Origin: WHSV01 sp050694055
GTDB lineage: Bacteria; Actinomycetota; CADDZG01; WHSQ01
Assembly: GCA_050694055.1 (NCBI GenBank)
Contig: JBOGWX010000108.1
Location: forward strand, 1 to 64,000
Direction: 5' to 3'
DNA: 64,000 nucleotides
Part shown: positions 51,638 to 60,059 of the stretch, piece by piece
Layout: every line of letters starts with the position of its first letter
Numbering within the stretch: the stretch's first letter is position 1
Position numbers and translations under genes: made by a program
Notes under the pieces: generated by a model
What the model was told of the DNA's origin: nothing
The model's database searches: none
Seen by the model: only the letters and a program-made list of their open reading frames with translations

Positions 51638-51739
51638 CTACTTGCCTTGCTGGCGTCGCTGCCAGCGGGTCTTCTTCAACATCTTGCGATGTTTCTTCTT
51701 GCGCATCTTCTTGCGGCGCTTCTTCACGAGTGACGGCAT
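51638..51739 (-). CDS. 33-residue AURKAIP1/COX24 (bS22-like) ribosomal protein
   Basis: MPSLVKKRRKKMRKKKHRKM then LKKTRWQRRQQGK; more than half of the residues are basic. GGAAG is a ribosome binding site just ahead. This is the COX24 domain peptide that is conserved in Actinomycetota; in mycobacteria it is a ribosomal protein (bS22). It is close to the BldC-like gene, as in other Actinomycetota. Confidence 0.88.
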   Translation of the reverse strand: MPSLVKKRRKKMRKKKHRKMLKKTRWQRRQQGK

Positions 51740-51772
51740 ACCTGTACTTCCTTTCTCAGCCTGTCGAAGGCG

Positions 51773-52672
51773 CTACTCGGTCTGGAACAGCTGCTTGAGA
51801 TCCACCGGGCCGCGCGAGCGACCGTCGGTGGAAATACGGATCGAACCCAGACGCAGCCCCCGAACTCCCTCGGCTATGGGGGAAACCATGCGAAGGATGT
51901 CCTCCCTGGCATCGTATTCGAGCACGCCGATGCCGACGCACGTGCCCCTGCCGTCCTCCATTCCGACCACGAGGGCGTCGAGCAGCGCTAGGTCGAACTC
52001 GGGCGGCAGGGTCGGCATGAAGACGGTCGGTTTCACTCGCCAGCGCGAGGTACCGTCCGCGAAGTAGGTGGCGAACTGCTCCTCTCGGAAGGCCATTCGT
52101 TCCTCGACGGAGCGAACCACGACCTCTCGGGGAACCTCGATCTCGATCACCTCGGCAGGAGTGAAGCGTTGGGCGATGCCGATGATGGGCTCGAGCTCGC
52201 CTCCTCGTTCGAAGCCGATTACGAAATCCGGCGCCAGCACGTCCAGCTTGTAGTACTTGAGTCCCTGTCCCGAGAGCCCGGCGACGAAGCCGGTCGTATC
52301 GACGACGATCATCCTGGCCCCCGAATCCCTGGCGCGCTGCGTGAGCTTTGCGATCCCGGTGACGAGGGGCAGCATGTGCCCGCGGGGGGCGATCGAGCCG
52401 ACGAAGCTCAGCGAGTCGGCCTGGAGCAGAGCGGCTCGTGAGAAGTCCCCGAAACCGCGGCACTTGAGACCGATCGTCGTGGGAGGACCGACCATCGACT
52501 GCCCGATGTCGGCGTCGACGATGGCCGTCTCGATGCCGGCGGCGGTTGCCCGGCGCGCGAGCTCGATCCCGAAGGTCGTCTTGCCGGTGTCAAGACCCCC
52601 GAGCAAGAAGACCACGCCCGGATTGGCGAGCAGGCGTTCGTAGACCTCGTCGAGACCGGCGTGCGTCCCCAT
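51773..52672 (-). CDS. Clp1/NOL9-like polynucleotide 5'-kinase domain protein
   Basis: 299 residues. P-loop FLLGGLDTGKTTFGIELA near 25, then AIVDADIGQSMVGPPTTIGL, MIVVDTTGFVAGLSG and a C-terminal beta-rich part. The DADIGQS and P-loop pair is typical of Clp1-type RNA kinases, which add phosphate to 5'-hydroxyl RNA ends. Bacterial members are poorly known. It lies between the bS22-like and BldC-like genes, so a role in RNA or ribosome upkeep is possible. Confidence 0.8.
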   Translation of the reverse strand: MGTHAGLDEVYERLLANPGVVFLLGGLDTGKTTFGIELARRATAAGIETAIVDADIGQSMVGPPTTIGLKCRGFGDFSRAALLQADSLSFVGSIAPRGHMLPLVTGIAKLTQRARDSGARMIVVDTTGFVAGLSGQGLKYYKLDVLAPDFVIGFERGGELEPIIGIAQRFTPAEVIEIEVPREVVVRSVEERMAFREEQFATYFADGTSRWRVKPTVFMPTLPPEFDLALLDALVVGMEDGRGTCVGIGVLEYDAREDILRMVSPIAEGVRGLRLGSIRISTDGRSRGPVDLKQLFQTE

Positions 52673-52748
52673 ACGTCATCAACCCTTCATGTGTGTGGCC
52701 GGCTCGGGACGGCGGTCGGAGGTCGGGCGGGAGGAAAGGGGGCGGGCT

Positions 52749-52774
52749 AAAAGGAGCCGGCTCCTTCAGCCGGC
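52749..52774 (-). terminator. Terminator overlapping the stop of the BldC-like gene
   Basis: On the minus strand GCCGGCT (52774-52768), 5-nt loop, AGCCGGC (52762-52756), then TCCTTTT. The stem contains the last codons and the stop lies at its loop. The same bases also form the 16-bp palindrome AAGGAGCCGGCTCCTT. Confidence 0.75.
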
Positions 52775-52990
52775 ATCCATGTAGCGCTGTTGAAGGTATC
52801 TGCGAACGTCGTCCTCTTTGAGCCTGTATCCCCGACCGACCCGAACCGCCCGCATGTCACCCGCTTTGATCAGGCGATACACCGTCATGTTCGAGACCCT
52901 GAGCTGCTTGGCCACCTCGGCGACGGTGAGAAACTGCCCCATGGATGAGGTGGCATTCGGTCCCACGGAGCCTTCAGGAGTCTCGTTCAT
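52766..52990 (-). CDS. BldC-like small MerR-type DNA-binding protein
   Basis: 74 residues. A single winged-helix domain: FLTVAEVAKQLRVSNMTVYR, LIKAGDMRAVRVGRGYRLKE. The same size and order (next to the bS22-like gene and proC region) as BldC of Streptomyces and its mycobacterial homologue. BldC is a global regulator of development and binds AT-rich direct repeats. Ends in a terminator. Confidence 0.88.
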   Translation of the reverse strand: MNETPEGSVGPNATSSMGQFLTVAEVAKQLRVSNMTVYRLIKAGDMRAVRVGRGYRLKEDDVRRYLQQRYMDAG

Positions 52991-52999
52991 GACGGCCTC

Positions 53000-53008
53000 A
53001 CTATAGCA
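53000..53008 (-). promoter_or_regulatory. Extended -10 promoter of the BldC-like gene, near-leaderless
   Basis: On the minus strand TTGC then TATAGT (53005-53000) is an extended -10 box. The start would be about 52993, 2-3 nt before the ATG. No -35 box is needed or seen. Confidence 0.55.
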
Positions 53009-53028
53009 ATCAGGGTGGTTTGCCCCGC

Positions 53029-55047
53029 TCAGCGCCCGTGCAGAACGGGGGTCTCCCTGCGTGAGTCGTGCTCGATCATCGTGGCGAAGCCCTCGACGAT
53101 CGTGGCATCGAACTGCGCGCCGGCGCAGCGACGAAGCTCGGCCAGTGCCTCCTCGACGCTCAGCGCGCCTCGGTAGGGACGCTCGGAGACCATGGCGTGG
53201 AAGGCGTCGCACACGGAGACGATCCGCGATCCCAGGGGGATCTCCTCGCCGCTCAGTCCGTCGGGATAGCCGCTGCCGTCGAATCCCTCGTGGCTCGAGC
53301 GCACCAGCTGGGCCACGTAGCCGAGCGCCGGCGAGGCACCCAGTATTCGTTGACCGATGATGGTGTGCTGCCGGATGAACGCCATCTCGTCGTCGTCGAG
53401 GGGGCCGGACTTCTTCAGCACCTCGTCGGGAACCGCCACCTTGCCCACGTCGTGTAGCTCGGCGGCCAGGCGCACGAGCTGCGCCTCGACGTCGGGGAGG
53501 CCCAGGGCCTCGCACAGCTTCCCGGCGAGGGCGGCCACCCCATCGTGGTGGTGCTGGAGGGCAGGGTCGCGCTCCCGCAGCACCTGAACGAGGACGTTGC
53601 CGGCCAGCCGGCCCTCGGATACACGGCCGTTGTTCTTGTTCTCGTACATGCGACCGTCGGCGCGCCGCAGCGCCCCTGAGGGGGTCGTCTCCTCGCCCGG
53701 GATGACGCTCCATCCTGCGGCCGCGCCGACGGTGAAGCCCTCGCCTCGCTCGGACAGCGCGGGGACCAGGCGCTCCGTGAGCGCGGCCGCAGCGTCGTTG
53801 CGGCAACTGATCAGGACGCAGAATTCGTCTCCGCCGAGTCGGTACGCGCAACCTCCAACGATTGCAAGCTCGAGCGAACGACCGAGGCGAGTCAGCAGCG
53901 CGTCTCCCGCAGGGTGACCGAAGGTGTCGTTGTAGTGCTTGAAACCGTTGAGGTCGAAGATGATGAGCGCCAGCGGCTCATCCGACGTGGACTTGATGCA
54001 TGCCTCTTGTAGATCGCGCATGAGCCGGCGCCGGTTTCCCAGCCCGGTAAGGGCGTCGGTCAGGGCCTCCCGCCGGCTCGAGCTGAGCATCTGGATGTTC
54101 TCTCTAAAAACGATGGTCATCCTCGTGATCGCCACGCCCAGGCCTGCCGAGGCCATCACGAGTGACACCAAGTTCACCCGGTGAAAGTGATCGAAGATCA
54201 CGATGGTGAGCGAGATCGACGAGAACAGGAGCGGCATGGTGGCGATGCGAGTCCCATAACGATCCGCTTCGGCAAGGCTGCGTTTGGGCTGCCACGCGGC
54301 GACACCGAGACAGAGCATCGCCGCGGGCCAGCCCGCCTCGAAGACGTTTCCGGGAACCCAGGTTTCCTGTGCGACCTGGACCAGATAGATGCTGTCCGTC
54401 ACCGCAAAGAGCACAAGCCCGCCGCCGAGCCACGACCACAGGCCGTCGCTTCGCCATCCACTCAGCCCGATTGCGCCGACCACCATGGAGATGAGCAGCA
54501 GGTCCCCGAACGGATACGAGAGATTCGTGGCAAGGGCGAGAGCGCTACCCGAGGCGACCTCGAACAGAGGGTCGAAGACGACGGCGGCGACGACCGATCC
54601 TGCTGCCAGGGCCCCCATGGTGCCGTCGAGCCAGAGATGCCAACCCGAGGTCTCCACTCGCCCGCGCACGATGGCGGCCACCGCAACCATGGAGAGGAGA
54701 TAGAACACGAGCCAGAACCCGTCGCTCAGAGAGGGGACCGGGATGACGGTGAGATCCCACAGGACGATCGAGTAGTAGATGTTGCCCGTCGACCACAGAG
54801 TCATGCCGATCCCCAGCAGCAACCAGGGTTGGCGCCCCTTTACCTCCAGGAGGCCCCGTGCGATACACGACAGGGACGCGCCGATCAGCACCACGTTGTA
54901 GGACCATTTCGAGACGAACGAATCGAGGGGGCCGAAGGACACGCCGGCGAGAGCGTGCAGTATGGCGATCGCCAGCAGGCCGGTCAGTCCGGCCAGCCAG
55001 AGATGCACCGCACGCCTCATCCCAGCAGTGCCCACAAGTGTGCTCAT
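53029..55047 (-). CDS. Membrane sensor with GGDEF and HD-GYP domains (c-di-GMP turnover)
   Basis: 672 residues. About nine helices (1-310) form a sensor. The GGDEF domain (about 330-490) has LTGLGNRRRLM and an intact RLGGDEF; the usual RxxD inhibitory site before it is not seen. The HD-GYP-like domain (about 510-660) has ELHDVGKVAVPDEVL, FIRQHTIIGQRIL, SSHEGFDGSGYPDGL and SVCDAFHAM, so the metal residues look present. It may both make and break c-di-GMP. Confidence 0.92.
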   Translation of the reverse strand: MSTLVGTAGMRRAVHLWLAGLTGLLAIAILHALAGVSFGPLDSFVSKWSYNVVLIGASLSCIARGLLEVKGRQPWLLLGIGMTLWSTGNIYYSIVLWDLTVIPVPSLSDGFWLVFYLLSMVAVAAIVRGRVETSGWHLWLDGTMGALAAGSVVAAVVFDPLFEVASGSALALATNLSYPFGDLLLISMVVGAIGLSGWRSDGLWSWLGGGLVLFAVTDSIYLVQVAQETWVPGNVFEAGWPAAMLCLGVAAWQPKRSLAEADRYGTRIATMPLLFSSISLTIVIFDHFHRVNLVSLVMASAGLGVAITRMTIVFRENIQMLSSSRREALTDALTGLGNRRRLMRDLQEACIKSTSDEPLALIIFDLNGFKHYNDTFGHPAGDALLTRLGRSLELAIVGGCAYRLGGDEFCVLISCRNDAAAALTERLVPALSERGEGFTVGAAAGWSVIPGEETTPSGALRRADGRMYENKNNGRVSEGRLAGNVLVQVLRERDPALQHHHDGVAALAGKLCEALGLPDVEAQLVRLAAELHDVGKVAVPDEVLKKSGPLDDDEMAFIRQHTIIGQRILGASPALGYVAQLVRSSHEGFDGSGYPDGLSGEEIPLGSRIVSVCDAFHAMVSERPYRGALSVEEALAELRRCAGAQFDATIVEGFATMIEHDSRRETPVLHGR

Positions 55048-55110
55048 GTGTACTTTTCGACACTCGCGCGTACGGAGTTAAACCGGCAGCCGGCGGTACG
55101 TACACGCCGA

Positions 55111-55905
55111 TTACGCCCATTTCGAGGCTTCGCCGGCCCCTAGGATCGACTCGAAGATGCGCCACGACGGCTCATAGAGCCTGGGTGGACGATTGTCGTC
55201 CATAGGGACTATCAACACGTCCCTCCCCTCGGCCCAGGGCACCGCCAGCGCAGGGTCGTTGATGTCCATGACCGCGAGCGTGGGGATGCCCCGTTCGATG
55301 GCCGCCCCGGCGAAACCGTGGTCGCCGATGACGAAGTCGGGGTGGGGTTCCGCATCGAGGAGCGCCTCCATCGGCTCGCTCGAATGAGTGTGCATGAGCT
55401 GGCCCCAGTCGGCGAGCATGCCGACGCCGCCGACGTAACGGATCTCGGAGTGCCTGCGCCTGATCCCCAAGTCTGCGTCCTCGTGCAACACCACGACCTT
55501 GCCGCCGGCCGAGCGAAAGGCGTCGAGCACACGCATGTTGTGCTCGAGCATCCCGGTCGGGTGGCCGGTGCAACACAGCAGCGTGGCGCCTCGCTCCGCC
55601 TCTGCTTTCAGCCGCTGGGCCGCAGCCACGATTCCATCCACGGTCTTGCCCGGGTCCATGACGTCGTAGCCCGTGAAGTCGTCGATGTCGTCGCTGCAGC
55701 CGGTCAGCTCGGCCATGAAGCCGAGCACCTCGCGCGGTTCGTACGTCGTCAGTCCGGAGAGCCCGAAGCGAGCCTCTTCGTCCTCGCCGGCGACCATGGC
55801 CTTGATCTTCGATAGGGCGTTGCGCCGGGTGTGGGACTGATGGGGGCCGGTAACACCGGCCGCGACCAGTGCCTCGCGCGCGTCCGACAAAGTGTTGGGG
55901 GGCAT
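55111..55905 (-). CDS. Conserved protein, often annotated phosphatase; function unassigned
   Basis: 264 residues. No signal or helix. Patterns such as LLCCTGHPTGMLEHNMRV, VVVLHEDADLG, FVIGDHGFAGAAI and LAVMDINDPALAV suggest a Rossmann-like alpha/beta protein with acidic and His residues in loops. Homologues in Actinomycetota are often called phosphatase; I cannot confirm a catalytic motif. It diverges from the SDR gene with a 52-bp gap. Confidence 0.6.
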   Translation of the reverse strand: MPPNTLSDAREALVAAGVTGPHQSHTRRNALSKIKAMVAGEDEEARFGLSGLTTYEPREVLGFMAELTGCSDDIDDFTGYDVMDPGKTVDGIVAAAQRLKAEAERGATLLCCTGHPTGMLEHNMRVLDAFRSAGGKVVVLHEDADLGIRRRHSEIRYVGGVGMLADWGQLMHTHSSEPMEALLDAEPHPDFVIGDHGFAGAAIERGIPTLAVMDINDPALAVPWAEGRDVLIVPMDDNRPPRLYEPSWRIFESILGAGEASKWA

Positions 55906-55957
55906 GGCAGCATGCTAAGTGGTTCGCCCATCTAGGTGTTCACGGGAGCTCACCGAT

Positions 55958-56716
55958 ATGAAGCTGTTCTCGCTCGAGGGCAAGGTCGCGGTCGTCACGG
56001 GAGCGTCGCGGGGGATAGGCCGTGCGGTGGCGCTCGGTCTGGCCGAGGCGGGCGCAGATGTGGCGGTCGCAGCACGCACCGCCGGCGATCTCGAGACGCT
56101 CGAAAAGGAGATCGAGGGGCTCGGTAGGAGGGCCGTCGCCGAGCCGACCGACGTGCTCGACCGAGACGCCATCGCGTCTCTGTTAGACCGCACGATTGAA
56201 GAGCTGGGTGGCCTCGACGTGCTCGTCAACAACGCCGGCGGCACCCGCTTCGTGGCGCCCATCACCACGCTCCGGCCCGAGGGCTGGGACAAGGTGATCG
56301 ACCTGAACCTGAACTCGGTCTTTCACGCGACGCAACTGGCGGCCCAGAGGATGGTCGCGCGTAGCGGCGGTTCGATCATTCAGATCTCGTCGGTGGCGGG
56401 CGTCCAGGGCGCCGAGGGCCTGTCGTTCTACTCCGCCGCCAAGGCCGGCGTGAGGCTCATGACTCAGGCGGTGGCGCGCGAGCTCGCCTCCTCGGGCGTG
56501 CGGCTCAACTCGATTGCGCCGGGCTGGATCGCGACTGATCTGAACGCCAATATGTGGAGCGACGAGGGCGTCCGCAAGTCCATGGAGGCCATGATCCCGA
56601 TGGGCCGGTTGGGGAACCCGCAGGAGATCGTGGGCCCCGCGGTGTTCCTCGCCAGCGACGCCGCGAGCTTCGTCACGGGGGCGACGTTGCTGGTGGACGG
56701 AGGACAGCTCGCGTAG
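55958..56716 (+). CDS. Short-chain dehydrogenase (FabG-like)
   Basis: 252 residues from the ATG at 55958, with GGGAG about 10 nt ahead. TGASRGIG at the start, NNAGG, catalytic Ser in ISSVAGVQG and YSAAK. Ends GGQLA like FabG-type reductases. It reduces or oxidises an alcohol or ketone with NAD(P); the substrate is not known. Confidence 0.9.
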   Translation: MKLFSLEGKVAVVTGASRGIGRAVALGLAEAGADVAVAARTAGDLETLEKEIEGLGRRAVAEPTDVLDRDAIASLLDRTIEELGGLDVLVNNAGGTRFVAPITTLRPEGWDKVIDLNLNSVFHATQLAAQRMVARSGGSIIQISSVAGVQGAEGLSFYSAAKAGVRLMTQAVARELASSGVRLNSIAPGWIATDLNANMWSDEGVRKSMEAMIPMGRLGNPQEIVGPAVFLASDAASFVTGATLLVDGGQLA

Positions 56717-56742
56717 CCCGCCGGACCCGCGCCAGAGCTTGC

Positions 56743-57930
56743 CTAGCGGGTGCAGCGGCCCGCGGACACGGGTTCATTCGAGGAGATGCCGGCTTCGATC
56801 TCACCTTCGACCTCGGCCCCGGTGAGGGCGTAACCGGTGCCCGAGTCGGTAGTGGACGCCGCGAAAATGACCCCCGCAACGCGTCCGTCCGGGAGCACGA
56901 AGGGCCCGCCAGACTCCCCCTGCGTCACGTCGGCGCGCAGTTCGTAAACCTCGCGCGACACCTCGCTGCGTCCGTAGATGTCCTTACCCAACGCTTCGTA
57001 GCGGCCCTGAACCGCCGCAGGATCGGCGTCGAGCTGACCGTTGCCGTTCCCCGGATACCCGAGCGTCGCTCCGGGTTCACCTCGGCCGAAGCCCCTTGTC
57101 TCGAGCGGCAGTGGGGGGGCCGAGACGCTTTCGGACAACCTCAGCACCGCTACGTCTCTGCGAGGATCGAAGCGCACGACCTCGGCGGCGACCGCCTCTT
57201 CGGCCTGGGTTTGAACCGTGGCGCCGTCTCCCCCTGCGACCACGTGCGCGTTCGTCACCACCACCTGGTCGGAGACGATCCAGCCGCTGCCGAGCTGGTT
57301 CCCACCGCAGGCCGGCACCGTGATCCGCACCGTCGAGGGGGCCGCGGCGTCGATCGCACGGCGCGCGGTGCGCTGGTTGGGCAGATCAACCGGTGGACCG
57401 ATGGGACGGGGGAGGCCCGCGAACACCTGGGGAAAGCCCGAGGTGTTGAGGTACTGGCTGAAGTAGGACAGCAAGTTGGGCGGTGGAGGCAACGAGTCGT
57501 CGAGCGCCTGCAAGATGACCGAGCGAGCGAGCGCCCGGTTGACCGGACGGATGGTCGAAGCAGCCACCAGCGATCCGATCAGCCAGAACGTGAGCGCGGC
57601 GAGCAGCACCCCGCCGAGCGCCCCGAGAACTTGGTTGAGGGGCCCCAGCTTCACCTTGTGGGCGAAACTGGCGAAATGCTGACCGATGATGTATCCGATG
57701 GTCTGTCCGACCGTCAGCAGAACGAAGACGGTCAGTACCGAGATCATCACTCCGGTGAGGCCCGCGCTCTCGGTGACGGCATCGGCAATACGGGGGCCGA
57801 GCGCAACCCCCGCGAGCAACCCGACGAAACCACCCCCCAGCTCGAACACGAGCCCCAGCAGACCTCGTCGGTAACCTCGGTAGGCCGTCAAACTCGCAAT
57901 CAGAATGAACAATAGGTCGACGATGTTCAT
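56743..57930 (-). CDS. MarP-like membrane serine protease (CvpA domain plus trypsin fold)
   Basis: 395 residues from the ATG at 57930 (MNIVDLLFILIASL). Four helices of the CvpA type (1-130), then a trypsin-like domain with His in VTNAHVVAGGD, Asp in RRDVAVLRLS and Ser in TQGESGGPF. Cysteines in VPACGGNQ and at the C-terminal GRCTR may form the disulfide that activates MarP. In M. tuberculosis MarP is needed for acid resistance and cuts a wall hydrolase. It converges on the SDR gene with a 26-bp gap. Confidence 0.9.
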   Translation of the reverse strand: MNIVDLLFILIASLTAYRGYRRGLLGLVFELGGGFVGLLAGVALGPRIADAVTESAGLTGVMISVLTVFVLLTVGQTIGYIIGQHFASFAHKVKLGPLNQVLGALGGVLLAALTFWLIGSLVAASTIRPVNRALARSVILQALDDSLPPPPNLLSYFSQYLNTSGFPQVFAGLPRPIGPPVDLPNQRTARRAIDAAAPSTVRITVPACGGNQLGSGWIVSDQVVVTNAHVVAGGDGATVQTQAEEAVAAEVVRFDPRRDVAVLRLSESVSAPPLPLETRGFGRGEPGATLGYPGNGNGQLDADPAAVQGRYEALGKDIYGRSEVSREVYELRADVTQGESGGPFVLPDGRVAGVIFAASTTDSGTGYALTGAEVEGEIEAGISSNEPVSAGRCTR

Positions 57931-57944
57931 GGCTTCCAAGCCGC

Positions 57945-58334
57945 TCACATACCGAGGCCGGTCATGAGCGCACGCACGGTCAAGCCACAGCAGAGCAGCG
58001 CGGCGATCCCGAACGGAACGAAGGGCACTTCCTCGAAGCGACCCTTGGCGGCACGGTGCGCGAACACCAGCACGGCGGCCGGGAAAAACGCCCCATAGAC
58101 GTAGTGGAGCCAGGTCGCGCCCTCGAAGACGGGACGCCGGCCCGCGAGGAATAGAACTCCGCCCACGATGAACTGAAGGCCCACGACGGCCTGAAGGATC
58201 CCCAGGAGGCTCCAGTACCACTCGTGCGGCACCCGGTTCCTTACGAAGATCCATCCGGACCACAGCGTCAGCACCAGGAACCCGGACGGTATCGCCCAGC
58301 CGACGTAGAGATGAATCTCGGTGAATGCGTTCAC
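57945..58334 (-). CDS. Small four-helix membrane protein
   Basis: 129 residues. Four helices (IPSGFLVLTLWSGWIFV, YWSLLGILQAVVGLQFIVGG, FFPAAVLVFAHRAA and FGIAALLCCGLTVRALMTG). His residues in EIHLYVGW and WLHYVYGA could bind a metal or heme. No family recognised. It lies 14 bp before the MarP-like gene and could belong with it. Confidence 0.65.
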   Translation of the reverse strand: MNAFTEIHLYVGWAIPSGFLVLTLWSGWIFVRNRVPHEWYWSLLGILQAVVGLQFIVGGVLFLAGRRPVFEGATWLHYVYGAFFPAAVLVFAHRAAKGRFEEVPFVPFGIAALLCCGLTVRALMTGLGM

Positions 58335-58376
58335 GGACGAGAAGGGTAAACGCAGCCCGGAGTAAAGGGAGGCAAG

Positions 58377-59498
58377 CTAACGGGACGCGAGCTTCTCGAG
58401 GTGCGGCACGCAGGCCGCCAGCACCTCTTCGACCGACGCGGCGACGGAATCACGGTAGCGCCGCGAAACCTCGTCCGGCGCCCGGTCGCGCAGCCACTCC
58501 TCCGGGATGACCTCCGGGATGCCGCAGAGCTCGGCGAAGTGGATGGTCCAGATCTTGGGCACGACCGTCTCGGCCTGGTATCCGCCACCCCCGGTAGCCA
58601 CCCAACGACCCGACGCGTGACGATGAATCGCGTCGTGAAGAATGCGTGCCATCGTGGGATATGCCTCCATGGTCAGGCCCAGGTTGGCGAGCGGATCGTC
58701 GTAATGGGTGTCGGCGCCCAGCTGGGTCACTACCAGGTCGGGCTTGAAGGCCTCGGCGAGTCCGTTCACCAAGGAATCGAGGGACCATAGGTAGTCGTCG
58801 TTTCCCGTCAGGGGCATGAGCGGAAGATTCGCCGACGTGCCGACTGCATCGGCGACACCAATCTCATCCGTGAAACCCGTGCCCGGATACAGATAGCGGC
58901 CGCTCTGGTGCAGTGACAACGTCAGCACGCGCGGCTCGCCGTAGAAAATCCACTGCACTCCGTCACCGTGGTGGACGTCGACGTCGATGTACATCACACG
59001 CCAGTCCGGTCGCAATGCCAGCACGCGCGCGATGGCGACGGCCGGATCGTTGTAGATGCAGAAGCCCGAGGCCTCGGTCCGGCGAGCGTGATGCAGTCCT
59101 CCGGCGGGGTTGAAAGAGTGCTGTGCCTCGTCCTTCGCAACGACCTCCGCAGCCGTCACGCTGGCTCCGCACACCGCAGACGATGCAGTGTGCATGTCGG
59201 GGAAGATGGGATTGTCCGGGGTTCCCAAGCCGTACTGCAGGCCGAACTGAGACGTCACCGCGCCGGCATCGACGTCCCGCACGGCATGAACGAATTCCGC
59301 AGAGTGCACGGCCAGCACCTCGTCGTCACTTGCCCGGCGGGCTTCGACCTCCTGCACGCCGGCCTTGTCGACGATGTCCAGCTTCTCGACATGATGCAGC
59401 GTGCCCAGCACTCGTTCCGGGCGCAGCGGATGAGTGGGCCCGAAGTCGTACAGGCGGGCCAGATCGGGCACGCGTATCAGGGCCGTCGAGTCGCTCAT
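58377..59498 (-). CDS. acuC: AcuC-like deacetylase (histone deacetylase family)
   Basis: 373 residues from the ATG at 59498 (MSDSTALIRVPDLARLYDFG). An arginase/deacetylase fold with zinc residues: LHHARRTEASGFCIYNDPA, YIDVDVHHGDGVQ, and GGGGYQ. RPERVLGTLHHVE near the start is typical. AcuC removes acetyl groups from acetyl-CoA synthetase and others. An open frame continues upstream into the GNAT gene, but only because of a frameshift there; this ATG and the family length mark the true start. Confidence 0.92.
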   Translation of the reverse strand: MSDSTALIRVPDLARLYDFGPTHPLRPERVLGTLHHVEKLDIVDKAGVQEVEARRASDDEVLAVHSAEFVHAVRDVDAGAVTSQFGLQYGLGTPDNPIFPDMHTASSAVCGASVTAAEVVAKDEAQHSFNPAGGLHHARRTEASGFCIYNDPAVAIARVLALRPDWRVMYIDVDVHHGDGVQWIFYGEPRVLTLSLHQSGRYLYPGTGFTDEIGVADAVGTSANLPLMPLTGNDDYLWSLDSLVNGLAEAFKPDLVVTQLGADTHYDDPLANLGLTMEAYPTMARILHDAIHRHASGRWVATGGGGYQAETVVPKIWTIHFAELCGIPEVIPEEWLRDRAPDEVSRRYRDSVAASVEEVLAACVPHLEKLASR

Positions 59499-59535
59499 CA
59501 GATCGAGATTCCCTTGAGCGGGAGGCTCTTCTTGC

Positions 59536-60059
59536 TCACAACTGCAGGCCCATGACGACCGAGTCCCAGATCTCGCGTTGCGCCGCTTCCATTGACGCTT
59601 CAGGTAGCCCTCTTCGACGAAGCCGAACTTCTCGTACAGCCTCCGAGCTGCTTCGTTGTGAGGCCACACCTGCAGAGTCATCTTGTAGGCGTGCCGCATC
59701 CCGGCCCAGTCCAAGGCCGCCTGCAGCAACGTGGATCCGATGCCCGCGCCGCGGTGCTCGGGGGCCACCAGCATGCCGATCTCCACGAGCCCCCTCATGT
59801 CCTTCAGTCCGATCTGCCCGACGACCCTGCCGTTGCTATCGGTCGCCAGCAGCAAGCCCCACCGGTCGGACTCGAGCCTCTCGAGGAAACGGGCTCGCTT
59901 GGCGGCTCGATCGATCGGAGCCTCGGTGCCGATGAAGCGCTTCTCCGCTGCGACGATTACGAGCAGGTCCAAGACGTCGTCGATGTCGCCGGCCGCCATG
60001 GGGCGCACCTCGATCTCGGGCCTCCGCTCAGGGGTAAGGTCGGCCCTGCGTTCAGTCAC
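59536..60059 (-). CDS. GNAT acetyltransferase, apparent frameshift near its end
   Basis: About 174 residues if the frame is repaired. GNAT motifs are MLVAPEHRGAGIGSTLLQ and AARRLYEKFGFVEEGYLKRQ. Up to WKRRNA (near 59575) the frame matches the family. Beyond it the proper end EIWDSVVMGLQL and a TGA (59538-59536) appear in another frame; one extra G in GCGAG restores it. As written, the frame runs on into acuC and gives a false 560-residue fusion. It may acetylate what AcuC deacetylates, as in the AcuA/AcuC pairs; that is inference. Confidence 0.85.

Noticed and set aside
52766..53851. 361-codon frame covering the BldC-like gene and beyond
   Set aside because: Only the last 74 codons are a real protein; the rest is Arg/Gly-rich shadow of the c-di-GMP gene in another frame.
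56743..58263. 506-codon form of the MarP-like protease
   Set aside because: The added N-terminal part is the shadow of the small membrane protein at 57945; the CvpA domain begins at the ATG 57930.
58377..60059. A 560-residue GNAT-deacetylase fusion protein
   Set aside because: The joint is out of family frame on the GNAT side; one added G gives normal ends for both genes.
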